Position numbers and translations under genes: made by a program
Shown here: positions 40,006 through 48,237 of the stretch, one piece after another
Layout of the letters: every line of letters starts with the position of its first letter
Position numbering within the stretch: the first letter of the stretch is position 1
Notes under the pieces: model-generated
Seen by the model: only the letters and a program-made list of their open reading frames with translations
Told to the model about the DNA's origin: nothing
The model's database searches: none
Virus record (IMG/VR): IMGVR_UViG_3300028189_000001
Coordinates: 1-60,501 of that record
Length of the DNA stretch: 60,501 bases
Source of the DNA: a virus
Direction: 5' to 3' (one strand)

Positions 40006-40197
40006 TTACTTTTCGTTTCCACCAATAATCATACTCACTATTGCTATCATAGCCATCATAACTCCTGCAACTGTATCTCTTACTTTAGGGTCAAGATGTT
40101 CTCCTGTTATAACCGCCCTTATAAAAGTTAATATTATAAATAGGGCTATAAAGACTATTATTAATATAGACAGTCTGTATTTCTGATTGCTATTCAT
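40006..40197 (-). CDS. Small two-span membrane protein between portal and scaffold
   Basis: 63 aa with two hydrophobic helices (about residues 10-31 and 44-58), a short polar loop (TGEHLDPKVRDT) and a charged C-terminus. The topology is that of a small class II holin, but the lysis cassette lies elsewhere (46004-46975), so it may instead be a membrane protein of virion assembly. It is 3 nt downstream of the portal stop codon. Confidence 0.55.
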   Translation of the reverse strand: MNSNQKYRLSILIIVFIALFIILTFIRAVITGEHLDPKVRDTVAGVMMAMIAIVSMIIGGNEK

Positions 40198-40200
40198 TTA

Positions 40201-42639
40201 CTATCTAGGGTCAAATTCTCCTAAATGGAATCCATCTAAGCTATCTTCATTAGACTCAAACTTTAAGGGAGCACCTTTAGTTTGTCTTTGATTTATAAGT
40301 TCAGACTGTTCGCTATTCTGTTGTGATATCCGTTCAGACTTCTTATCTTCTCTTTTATTTTCTCTCTCACTTAACTGCTGTGCAGTCTGTCCTTGTATGG
40401 TCATCTGATAATTAAACTCTCTTTCCATTAACATTAGCTTGAGCTGGGCTTCCTTATTTAGTTTAGCTATTTCAAATTGGCTCTTAGCTTGCTCAATGGT
40501 AACCTTGCTGTTTGTTTCAGCCTCAGCTTTTTGTTGAGCGACTTGTGAGGACATTTGTTGTTGCTGTAGCTGCATCTGCTGTTGCATAGCTTGTTGCTGC
40601 ATCTGCATCTTCTCATCACGTTCTTGCTTACCTTTACGCTTAACTTTGAGTAATTGGTTTGCAAGTTTGGTGTTGTTTATATCCCTAATATCAATAGCAT
40701 CCTCTAGGTATATATCACCTTTAGATAAAGCCATTTGTATATTCTGCTCTAGCATTTGCTTTGCCTCTTCATCAGGAGCAATCTCAATATATATACCAAA
40801 ATCATATAAATATAAACCTGATATTTGGTCTAGTAATGAAGAGTTATACTTGCCTACCTTAGATACAAAATCTTCTCTAAATGATGCATACTCTAAGATG
40901 TCTGCTATTCTTAAAGATGAAGCTTCAGATATCATATGATACATATAAATACTTCCGTCAAGTATGTGACGAGTAGCTGTATTAGAATTTAATGCAGCCA
41001 TTTTCTGTAACCCAACCAACCCTCTTGGGTCGGGAGTGCTGCCATCTCTCGCTTCATTTAAACCTGTTACAGTTCTAATCATATTGAGGTAATGGTTGTA
41101 GTTACCTATAAGCATCTGAGTTTTATTTGCTCCACTATTATGGCTAAGCTCTTGGATAGGAATTTTACCATGATTGTATTCCCCCTCTGATGTGTAGCTT
41201 CTACCAATAACAGAACCTGTTTGAAAGTAAAGTTTTAGTGCCTCCTCAGGTGAGTAAGCCTCTCCATTCCCTAGGTCTATTTCATTAAGACCATCTGCGT
41301 CAATGTACACACCATCGGGAGTTACCCTTGATATTACTTGCTGCAACTTAAGGTGAGTCATTTGGATTAAATCAGCAAATGGAATCATACGCCTAACTAA
41401 GGACTCTAACGAACCCTTGTATATTCTTGGAGCAACAGCAACATACATAGACATTGCGTGTTGGGATGATGATTTAGGTCTCACCATATTTTCAGCCATC
41501 TCCCATTTAATAACAATGTCTGTTCCCGCTACCATTACTCCTTCATACCAAACATCAATAGTTTTTTCAATCTTCTCAAACCTTCCCTCCTCTAACATTT
41601 CTTCAGGAGGATTAAACTCGTCAGTCTTTTCAATCATTTTCATTGCACCTGAATCAAGAATTTTTTTCTTGTATACAACTTTATTGGTAGTCTTAAAATT
41701 AAAATACATTAAAGAACAAGTTTCTCCTGTATATATACTGTCATCTACCTGATTGATACCGTGATACTGATACCAGTCTGTGCTTGCCTGTGAAATGTCT
41801 TTTATATCCTCAGGCGTAAGGTCAGGTTTAATTTTAAACAACTCTGTTAAAGGCATTGTTTTAAACTCTCCCCAATAGAATACATCACTAAAGTGTGGGT
41901 CTTCTGTGTATGAATGAACTACATTAGCAGGGTCAACATAAGAAATTTTAACACCTTCTCCCTTAAGAAATTCATGTTTCGCAACTCCCATTCCTAAGGT
42001 AACTATATCGTAATCAACCTGCTTACGAATTAAATCATATTTATTATCCTTAAGAACAGATTCAATAGCAGCCTCTTCAGCCATCTCAATAGCGGGCTTA
42101 TATTTTAACTGCATATGCAACATCATCTCTTCATCCGTCTGAGGCATATCACCCTCGTCTAGCATAAAAGGATTAATATTACCTTTCTCTTTTATCAAAG
42201 ACAACGCTTCCCTAGAAACCATTTGAGCTTCTAAGGTATCTTGGTATTGGTTCTTCCTTTCTTGTGATAACGGGTCAATAGCAGTACATACGGGTCGTAA
42301 GTCTCTTTCATTTAATCCATTAACAACTATATCAACAAACTTTGGTATGATTGGAACGGGAGTCCAATCTAGATTTAGGTAAGACAAGTCACCATCAACG
42401 GCTATCTCATTTTTATATTTTGCTATACTTTGTTCTCCTCTTGAGTACCTTCTTAGATTATCAAATTCATTATACCTTGAATAAAATCTAGAGTCTGATG
42501 CTCCACCTCTTTTAAACCATTCGTATTGAATGGCTTGACCTACCTGTAATCCATACTCTATAGTATCCTTCTCTTTGTCACCGACTGCCGAGCTAGGAAA
42601 GCTTGTGTAAGAAACACTTACCATTGAATCTTCTTTCAT
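40201..42639 (-). CDS. Portal protein (crAss-like)
   Basis: 812 aa. The N-terminal two thirds show portal features of crAss-like phages (YNEFDNLRRYSRGEQSIAKYKN near residues 52-73, VVNGLNERDLRPVC, and the VSRVTPDGVYIDADG segment). The C-terminus is a long Gln-rich coiled coil (EKMQMQQQAMQQQMQLQQQQM...) typical of the barrel/crown, ending with a charged tail. It forms the dodecameric DNA gate. It follows terminase by 4 nt and precedes the scaffold region, the standard head-gene order. Confidence 0.85.
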   Translation of the reverse strand: MKEDSMVSVSYTSFPSSAVGDKEKDTIEYGLQVGQAIQYEWFKRGGASDSRFYSRYNEFDNLRRYSRGEQSIAKYKNEIAVDGDLSYLNLDWTPVPIIPKFVDIVVNGLNERDLRPVCTAIDPLSQERKNQYQDTLEAQMVSREALSLIKEKGNINPFMLDEGDMPQTDEEMMLHMQLKYKPAIEMAEEAAIESVLKDNKYDLIRKQVDYDIVTLGMGVAKHEFLKGEGVKISYVDPANVVHSYTEDPHFSDVFYWGEFKTMPLTELFKIKPDLTPEDIKDISQASTDWYQYHGINQVDDSIYTGETCSLMYFNFKTTNKVVYKKKILDSGAMKMIEKTDEFNPPEEMLEEGRFEKIEKTIDVWYEGVMVAGTDIVIKWEMAENMVRPKSSSQHAMSMYVAVAPRIYKGSLESLVRRMIPFADLIQMTHLKLQQVISRVTPDGVYIDADGLNEIDLGNGEAYSPEEALKLYFQTGSVIGRSYTSEGEYNHGKIPIQELSHNSGANKTQMLIGNYNHYLNMIRTVTGLNEARDGSTPDPRGLVGLQKMAALNSNTATRHILDGSIYMYHMISEASSLRIADILEYASFREDFVSKVGKYNSSLLDQISGLYLYDFGIYIEIAPDEEAKQMLEQNIQMALSKGDIYLEDAIDIRDINNTKLANQLLKVKRKGKQERDEKMQMQQQAMQQQMQLQQQQMSSQVAQQKAEAETNSKVTIEQAKSQFEIAKLNKEAQLKLMLMEREFNYQMTIQGQTAQQLSERENKREDKKSERISQQNSEQSELINQRQTKGAPLKFESNEDSLDGFHLGEFDPR

Positions 42640-42643
42640 ATAT

Positions 42644-44956
42644 TTATGTTATGCGTTGACTGTTGTTGCCTGTATTATTATACCGTGCAAAGTTAACACT
42701 AATTTTTGAATCTTTCTTTTCAGCTTTATATAGGTGTTTTTGACAGGCAAGTATAGCTAACCCTGATGATATGGAAGCATCAAACTTAGTTCTGTTATTA
42801 ATATCAAATTCCGCCCAATCAATTAGAGTTCTATTGAAAGGCATCATACCTATGTCTTCTGAGTCTCTAAACAAACCTTCGTAATCATAACCCACATATT
42901 TCTCTATATAAGCCTCTATTGAGGCTGCGTGTATTTGCTTTACATCTTCACTAGAGTTAGGTATTCCTCCTAATTCTTTTTCAGACTTGGATAACTTTGT
43001 GTAATGTTTATCAGGTCTATTCATACTATATCCTCTGTACCCCCTGTTCTTAAAGTGATACAACAGACGAGGCTTATTGTTCTCTGCTAGTATAGGCATC
43101 CCATAAAAGACACAAGCCATAAGAACATCTTCAAAAAATATCTCAGCAGTCTGTGGTCTAGATATATACTCTAAAAAGAATTCATTACTTGGAGCATTGT
43201 CCATATTAAACTTAGTCAATCCATGTAAAGAACCCTTGGAACCCCCTCCTCCTACTGTTCCTGATATGTCATAACTATCACAGCCAAATGCACCTAAGTG
43301 TTCGTTAACAGGATAGTATATACCATTACGCTTTTCTCTAAGGTTTGTTAATCTTTTTTCAGGAGTCCAACTAATCCTAAATCTTCCTCCTTGCTGAGGT
43401 GAGAATATTACCTCCGTATCTTTTATTCCATCCTTCCAAGTGAAGTTTCCTGATGTAACATGATGAGACTCAATGTTACCATCATTATAATCTATCTGTT
43501 CATTAATTTTAGTTAGATTAAATAAAGACTGCTTGCTCTCATTTCTAAATGCGTGAGATTCAGTTCTTGGAAACTGTCTGTAAAACTCATTAAGAGCAGA
43601 GGCATCTCCTTTAAGTGAGTCAACTTCTCCTTCCCAATACTCAACAGCACCTATGTCAATCATTTCATTATCAACTCCCAACACTGGTTTAGGAGGAGTA
43701 TTGATAACAGGCATACCATATCTATCTATGAACCCCTCTAGGTTAAACTCCATAGGAATGAATATTTTATATAGCCCACTCTTAGTCTGACCGTTACTAT
43801 TTCTTTTTGTCAGGTCAGAATCAAAGTACATATCCTTAAACTCTTTACCTCCCTTGTTCTGTGCGTTGACAGTTGAACCCATCATACACTTGCCTATAAT
43901 CTTTTTACCTAACCTAAGACAAGTTTTTTGGACACGCCATGATTCTTTTATATCGTTAGGCTTTAAATATTTACCACTCTCATCGTGTACCAAATACTGT
44001 AATTTTTCACCATCATAAGAGTTGTTGTCTGTGTTCCTCCAATCTATTGTGGTATCCAAACCTTGTGTGTATTCACCATCATCTTCAATGGTCATATTTT
44101 TTTTAGTAATCTTTGCTGCTGGAATCCTGTAAGCTAATTCAGTTTTAGGTTTATCCATACCATCCATGATGGGCTTGAAGAAGAATGGCAGGTTTGTATT
44201 CATAGGTACAACCTTGTCAGTAAACATCTTCTTAGCATCAGCACCTGTCTTGGATACGATACCAATCCTAGCGTTCTTTGATATAGTTCCTATATCCACA
44301 GCATTTGAAGCAGACATAAAAGAAAATCCTGAACGCCTAATCTTAACATAGTTCATTCCGTAACTTCTATTGTCAGCCTGACAAGCAGCCCAGTAGATAA
44401 ATAAAATTCTATTGGCTTCACGGAAGTCTGCATAACCCACATCAATCTTACACCACTGAAGATACATATAGTGTGAGCCTGTAATATAAGTAGGCTTGCC
44501 ATTGTTAGCAAAGAATACTCCTCTCTCACGCCTATCAAATTCATTCTCCACATAAGGAACCCATAAATCCTTAAAATACTTTGGCTTATCGTTCCACTGA
44601 AATATTGTTTTAATTTGGTCTATTGCCTTAGGAGGAGAAGTTCTCTCCCAATATTGCTCACTCTTTTTTTTTGACCTAACAATAATTAACTTGTCCTTAG
44701 GATTAAACAGAGGTAACCCAATCCTTAGTCCTTGAATGTTATATATATCACCTACTTGACCTGTTTTAGATATAACAACTAAATCACTCTCTTTATCATA
44801 CCCATACTTCCATAATCTCTTACCGTTCTTTATGGACAGCTCCCTCTTTGAAAGAAGGTGAGGTTCCGTGGTGTATAACTTATCTAGACTTTGACTCTGC
44901 AAATCCTGTTCCTTTAGTTGATATAGCCTTGCCACCATTTTCTTTAATAGCTTCAA
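42644..44956 (-). CDS. Large terminase subunit (crAss-like)
   Basis: 770 aa. Packaging ATPase: degenerate P-loop KIRRSGFSFMSAS (205-217), Walker B YLVHDE (321-326), and C-terminal nuclease Asp residues in GAFGCDSYDISG and in DFDASISSG-like context near the C-terminus. The N-terminal SKRELSIKNGKRLWKYGYDKESDLVVIS is typical of crAss-like terminases. The normal P-loop Lys is not at its usual place, Arg residues precede the Gly. The start overlaps the upstream gene by 77 nt, and a later start is not available before residue 164, so the exact start is open. Confidence 0.85.
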   Translation of the reverse strand: MKLLKKMVARLYQLKEQDLQSQSLDKLYTTEPHLLSKRELSIKNGKRLWKYGYDKESDLVVISKTGQVGDIYNIQGLRIGLPLFNPKDKLIIVRSKKKSEQYWERTSPPKAIDQIKTIFQWNDKPKYFKDLWVPYVENEFDRRERGVFFANNGKPTYITGSHYMYLQWCKIDVGYADFREANRILFIYWAACQADNRSYGMNYVKIRRSGFSFMSASNAVDIGTISKNARIGIVSKTGADAKKMFTDKVVPMNTNLPFFFKPIMDGMDKPKTELAYRIPAAKITKKNMTIEDDGEYTQGLDTTIDWRNTDNNSYDGEKLQYLVHDESGKYLKPNDIKESWRVQKTCLRLGKKIIGKCMMGSTVNAQNKGGKEFKDMYFDSDLTKRNSNGQTKSGLYKIFIPMEFNLEGFIDRYGMPVINTPPKPVLGVDNEMIDIGAVEYWEGEVDSLKGDASALNEFYRQFPRTESHAFRNESKQSLFNLTKINEQIDYNDGNIESHHVTSGNFTWKDGIKDTEVIFSPQQGGRFRISWTPEKRLTNLREKRNGIYYPVNEHLGAFGCDSYDISGTVGGGGSKGSLHGLTKFNMDNAPSNEFFLEYISRPQTAEIFFEDVLMACVFYGMPILAENNKPRLLYHFKNRGYRGYSMNRPDKHYTKLSKSEKELGGIPNSSEDVKQIHAASIEAYIEKYVGYDYEGLFRDSEDIGMMPFNRTLIDWAEFDINNRTKFDASISSGLAILACQKHLYKAEKKDSKISVNFARYNNTGNNSQRIT

Positions 44957-45191
44957 GCATATTTTTTTCTTGCTCTATCCTGTTGAGTATTTCAAATGCA
45001 TCAAATATTGCTAGTTTCTTTGTGGCTGCCGCATTCTTTAACCTGTCAGCAGCAAGAGCTTCTTCTTTTTCAGAAAGAGTTTCCTTGTCACCTGCCTTTT
45101 TAATTATACTTTCCTTTGCTACTTTAATTAGTTCCTTAACAGCTTGCTCACCTGCACTAATTATTTCGCCTTTCATTTTCTCAACATCCAT
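44880..45191 (-). CDS. Small helical protein upstream of terminase (candidate small terminase)
   Basis: 103 aa, almost wholly helical, charged, with EILNRIEQEKNMLEAIKENGGKA (about residues 67-89) and a basic N-terminal half. Immediately upstream of the large terminase in the same transcript, where small terminase subunits lie; no helix-turn-helix is clear, so the assignment is tentative. Its 3' end overlaps the terminase ORF by 77 nt, which is unusually long. Confidence 0.5.
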   Translation of the reverse strand: MDVEKMKGEIISAGEQAVKELIKVAKESIIKKAGDKETLSEKEEALAADRLKNAAATKKLAIFDAFEILNRIEQEKNMLEAIKENGGKAISTKGTGFAESKSR

Positions 45192-45195
45192 AGTA

Positions 45196-45762
45196 TTATA
45201 TTTTTATTGTAATCATATGGTCATATACCCTATAATAAATCTCACTATCAATTATAAACTCGTACTCTGAGTCAGGAGCAAACTTAATCTCATCACCCCT
45301 TTTTAAGCCCTGTGAGAGCAGATAGTCATTTGGATGTGTTAACACCCCAGTTAATGGTTCGAGTCCATTAGAGCTGATGTATTTATCTTCTTTCATTTTA
45401 ATAGGCTTAACGAAGCAGTATCTATCATATGCATACCATTCGTTATTCCTTTTGTACATATAGAACTGGTCAGGGTCAATTAAGAACAGGTCTTCCTTAA
45501 GGAAGGACTTACCGCTCTTGCGTCTACCCTTCATGTCATTGTAAAACTTAAATACATTATGGTGAACAAGTAGTATGTCTCCTACCTTTACTCCTGATGT
45601 ATTACCTGTTAACGGCAAAGCCACAACCTCGGCATACCTATTGCTAAAATTATGGTCTTCTTCAGATGTAGATGTAATAATTTCTATTCCACCCATCTCT
45701 TTAGTGTTGTCATACCTGCGTCCGTCCACTGGTTTAACAAGATACTGATGTAATGGTCTCAT
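45196..45762 (-). CDS. GroES-fold (T4 gp31-like) protein, second co-chaperonin candidate
   Basis: 188 aa. The segment RPLHQYLVKPVDG (2-14), then NRYAEVVALPLTGNTSGVKVGDILLVHHNVF (about 41-71) resembles a GroES barrel; the C-terminal part GVLTHPND...GLKRGDEIKFAPDSEYEFIIDSEIYYRV repeats the pattern. Proteins of this type beside terminase/lysis genes are annotated as GroES-like in other phages. It differs from the true 87-aa GroES at 56361 and may be a chaperonin cofactor for capsid folding or a virion protein. Function by fold only. Confidence 0.5.
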   Translation of the reverse strand: MRPLHQYLVKPVDGRRYDNTKEMGGIEIITSTSEEDHNFSNRYAEVVALPLTGNTSGVKVGDILLVHHNVFKFYNDMKGRRKSGKSFLKEDLFLIDPDQFYMYKRNNEWYAYDRYCFVKPIKMKEDKYISSNGLEPLTGVLTHPNDYLLSQGLKRGDEIKFAPDSEYEFIIDSEIYYRVYDHMITIKI

Positions 45763-45992
45763 TAAAATTCTATATTATATTCTACACTAACAGGCATTGA
45801 AGGTGTAAAACTTTTCCATAGGAATATACAACCATCGCTGTTGTCTTCTATGTAAATTTTATAAACACCTGCGTCCTGTTCAAACACAACAAGGTGAATT
45901 GTGTGTGAACCATGAAGGATATCCTGACCTACAACATAATGCATTGCTGTCTTATAATCCACACCAACGGCTATCTTCCTTATATCGTGCAT
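45762..45992 (-). CDS. Hypothetical beta-rich protein (76 aa)
   Basis: 76 aa with alternating strands (TIHLVVFEQDAGVYKIYIED, FLWKSFTPSMPVSVEYNIEF). It shares one base with the start of the next gene (ATG at 45762), so translation is coupled. No signal peptide or recognised domain. Located between the 3TM holin and the GroES-fold gene in the late operon. Confidence 0.6.
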   Translation of the reverse strand: MHDIRKIAVGVDYKTAMHYVVGQDILHGSHTIHLVVFEQDAGVYKIYIEDNSDGCIFLWKSFTPSMPVSVEYNIEF

Positions 45993-46003
45993 TTTTATTA
46001 TAT

Positions 46004-46387
46004 TTATTTTTTTATCTTCTCAAATGAACGTCCTCCAAAGTACGCTCCTATAACTGTTATTAACACTAACTGTAATAAGTCTACCCACTTATCCTGAACG
46101 GTAAATCCTATCCACCCCGCATCTATAAAGACAAGCAGTACTGTGGATGTCACTAAAAATATTAAGACCATAGGTCTTACGTTCTTAGACAACCAAGAAT
46201 CACTTTTCATATCTGCCTTCCAACGCTGAGTTATACCCTTTTCAAGCTCGACCTCCGAACTAACAATTAAGTCTTTCATCTTAATCTTTAATTCTTCCTT
46301 CTCTTCCTTAGTGGTTATAACCTCATCAATTATATCCGTAGCGTTACCAAGAAGACCTCCTATAATTTGTGTTATCCAACCTGCCAT
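46004..46387 (-). CDS. Holin of the 3TM type
   Basis: 127 aa. A cytoplasmic helical N-terminal half with many Lys/Glu (EVITTKEEKEELKIKMKDLI) and the conserved RWKADMKSDSWLSKNVRP (about 63-80) precede two strongly hydrophobic helices (PMVLIFLVTSTVLLVFIDAG and WVDLLQLVLITVIGAYFGG). This matches 3TM_holin (PF11351), known from gene-transfer-agent and phage lysis cassettes. Overlaps the amidase gene upstream by 16 nt, forming a lysis operon. Confidence 0.78.
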   Translation of the reverse strand: MAGWITQIIGGLLGNATDIIDEVITTKEEKEELKIKMKDLIVSSEVELEKGITQRWKADMKSDSWLSKNVRPMVLIFLVTSTVLLVFIDAGWIGFTVQDKWVDLLQLVLITVIGAYFGGRSFEKIKK

Positions 46388-46791
46388 ATCAAACCATATT
46401 CTTTTGTAGCATCAAAACTTGGACATTCTTTGTCCGAAAAATCCCTATGTCCGTGTATGGATGCCTGTGGAAATATATTTTTTAAAACTTCTAAGAGTAA
46501 AAGGATAGACTCCTTCTGCTCTTCTGTTCTGTTATCTTCAGGATTCATATCCTCATCACATCCCCCTGCATAGCATATCCCTATACTATCAGCGTTATGA
46601 CCTGAGCAATGTGCTCCCTGTGTCTCTAATGGTCTACCTATCTCTATCTGACCATCTCTTTTTATAAAGTAATGATAGCCAATGCCTGACCAACCTCTTT
46701 CTAAATGCCATTCATTTACCATCGCAGCATCTACATACATATTGGGAGGTGTATCAGCACAATGGATTATTATTTCATTTATCTTTCTCAT
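46372..46791 (-). CDS. N-acetylmuramoyl-L-alanine amidase (T7 lysozyme-like endolysin)
   Basis: 139 aa, an Amidase_2 domain with no other domain. His10, His115 and Cys123 are the zinc ligands and Tyr39 and Lys121 the catalytic residues: each is exactly 7 residues before its T7 lysozyme counterpart (17, 122, 130, 46, 128). It cleaves the amide between muramic acid and L-Ala of peptidoglycan. No signal peptide, so it needs a holin, encoded on both sides (46004-46387, 46775-46975, both overlapping). Whether it inhibits RNA polymerase like T7 lysozyme is unknown. Confidence 0.92.
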   Translation of the reverse strand: MRKINEIIIHCADTPPNMYVDAAMVNEWHLERGWSGIGYHYFIKRDGQIEIGRPLETQGAHCSGHNADSIGICYAGGCDEDMNPEDNRTEEQKESILLLLEVLKNIFPQASIHGHRDFSDKECPSFDATKEYGLIWQVG

Positions 46792-46975
46792 TTGTTTTGG
46801 TTATTTTTATCATTAAATAAGCCATAGTTAACAAACCTACTAGCATACCAATAACTCCATTTGCCACCTCCATTTGTTCTGTAACAGAAATAGACATCAA
46901 TTTAAAGTTCGCAAATGAAACAATGCCTCCGACCAATGTTGTTAAAATAGTCCTAAGATTTTCCATTATACCCAT
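46775..46975 (-). CDS. Two-span holin-like membrane protein
   Basis: 66 aa with two hydrophobic helices (about residues 8-22 and 41-60) and a polar C-terminal tail KITKTNEKDK. Overlaps the amidase start by 17 nt and the upstream gene by 10 nt. The size and topology suit a class II holin or a pinholin, giving two holin candidates flanking the endolysin, possibly holin and antiholin. Confidence 0.6.
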   Translation of the reverse strand: MGIMENLRTILTTLVGGIVSFANFKLMSISVTEQMEVANGVIGMLVGLLTMAYLMIKITKTNEKDK

Positions 46976-47283
46976 TCGTTATACCAATGTTTTTCTTCTA
47001 CTATATATTTGCTCACAGGTAATTCATAGTCACTCACTATATCAACTGCAAAATCTTCATTAAAACTTGCTTCTGTTAATATTTCGCCCTCTTCATCGTA
47101 TGTCGCTGCAATAGGCACATTGCCAACTTCTCTAACTGTTATGCTTCCCTCTGCAATTTGAGCAGTATATATTGAATGATTTGGATAGTTACCATCTTCA
47201 TCAGGTAATACAAAAGTATTTCTAACCGAAATCCATTCATCTTTTGTTGTAAAACTTAATCTATATATCATTTTTTTATTCAC
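46966..47283 (-). CDS. Hypothetical late protein (105 aa)
   Basis: 105 aa, beta-rich and acidic, with strands such as MIYRLSFTTKDEWISVRNTF and GSITVREVGNVPIAATYDEEGEI. No signal or membrane segment. Overlaps the holin-like gene by 10 nt, so it is the first gene of the lysis cluster. A region with a perfect GTGTAA-TTG-TTACAC inverted repeat lies upstream (47336-47350). Confidence 0.6.
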   Translation of the reverse strand: MNKKMIYRLSFTTKDEWISVRNTFVLPDEDGNYPNHSIYTAQIAEGSITVREVGNVPIAATYDEEGEILTEASFNEDFAVDIVSDYELPVSKYIVEEKHWYNEWV

Positions 47284-47335
47284 TTATGGTTATAACTATT
47301 AGTTATTATATTATTTACTCTTGTTGTTTATATGT

Positions 47336-47350
47336 GTGTAATTGTTACAC
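47336..47350. promoter_or_regulatory. Perfect inverted repeat upstream of lysis genes
   Basis: GTGTAA-TTG-TTACAC, a 6-bp perfect palindrome with 3-nt spacer, lies in the 119-nt gap between the lysis cluster and a small membrane gene. It is an operator-like sequence for a dimeric repressor, or a weak RNA hairpin. No T-run follows. No repressor for it was identified. Confidence 0.3.
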
Positions 47351-47402
47351 TTGTGTTAATGCTGCTAATTCGCTTATAAATGAAAGTTTGTTTACCATTG
47401 TT

Positions 47403-47510
47403 TTATACCGTTAAATTTATTACATTAAATGCATCTAATATCGCTAATATTATTCCTGATAGTATCACTACTGCAAGTATTACTTGTGCATATTTCCAAA
47501 GTAGTTTCAT
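47403..47510 (-). CDS. 35-aa single-span membrane protein
   Basis: The ORF on the minus strand starts MKLLWKYAQVILAVVILSGI and continues through a hydrophobic helix to NLTV. A basic N-terminus and one membrane span make it a candidate for a small lysis or membrane-associated protein. It starts 3 nt after the homing endonuclease stop. Confidence 0.45.
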   Translation of the reverse strand: MKLLWKYAQVILAVVILSGIILAILDAFNVINLTV

Positions 47511-47513
47511 TGT

Positions 47514-48233
47514 TTATGGGTTTGTTAATTTTTTAAATATCATTCCCTTATATTTACCACGTTGTACAGGTACATTATATTTAATACTTCTTAAAATAGA
47601 TGTTTTATTTATACCTAATGTTTCTGTTATATTCCACATATAATATATCTTATCAGTTGTTATTTCTCTCACCTGTATTCCATTTTTGCGTCTTACTTCA
47701 GTAGATTTTTCTAGTGCCTCCTTACTAAGCCTTGAATATTTCTTAACTTCTTTCATTTTAGCTATTGATTCAGGAGTGTGCTTTTTACCTTTTGCAGCTG
47801 CAATAACCTTAGGATTGTTTGTTCTGCTTTTACTTATTTTATCTCTTGTTTCTTGTGTAACAATATGTCCTTTATTAGCTAATGACACTTTAAGCCTAAC
47901 CTCTTTACTGCGTTTTTTACCTCTATTTTTACTTGCAATTCTTTCAATAGTTTCTTTTGTATGTTTTAACCCAAAAGCACCCTCGCCACCCAATGTTTGA
48001 TTACAAAGATTTGATATACCAATCTCACTTATAAGGAATATTTCTAATTCTTTAGCTTGTTCGATTGATACATCATCTTCTATAATTTCAATAGTCCTTT
48101 CATATTTATTATAAACTCTAGTCCAGTGGGTATTTCTATTTGCACATCTCTGTGCTCTTTTAATAGTATTCCCTATCCCAATATAGAATACTGAATTATC
48201 ACAAGGTTTTCTATGTGCATAAACTATTGCCAT
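47514..48233 (-). CDS. GIY-YIG homing endonuclease with NUMOD repeats
   Basis: 239 aa. The catalytic domain has IVYAHR (3-8) and FYIGIG (16-21), the GIY-YIG pair, then Arg28 and a conserved Glu (about residue 68). Residues ~84-170 carry several NUMOD3-type repeats (FGLKHTKETIERI, then GKKHTPESIAKM and similar) and the C-terminus has a NUMOD1-like helix-turn-helix (ITETLGINKTSILRSIK). It is free-standing, 4 nt downstream of a tail fibre gene, and may spread by cutting phages that lack it. Confidence 0.85.
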   Translation of the reverse strand: MAIVYAHRKPCDNSVFYIGIGNTIKRAQRCANRNTHWTRVYNKYERTIEIIEDDVSIEQAKELEIFLISEIGISNLCNQTLGGEGAFGLKHTKETIERIASKNRGKKRSKEVRLKVSLANKGHIVTQETRDKISKSRTNNPKVIAAAKGKKHTPESIAKMKEVKKYSRLSKEALEKSTEVRRKNGIQVREITTDKIYYMWNITETLGINKTSILRSIKYNVPVQRGKYKGMIFKKLTNP

Positions 48234-48237
48234 AATA

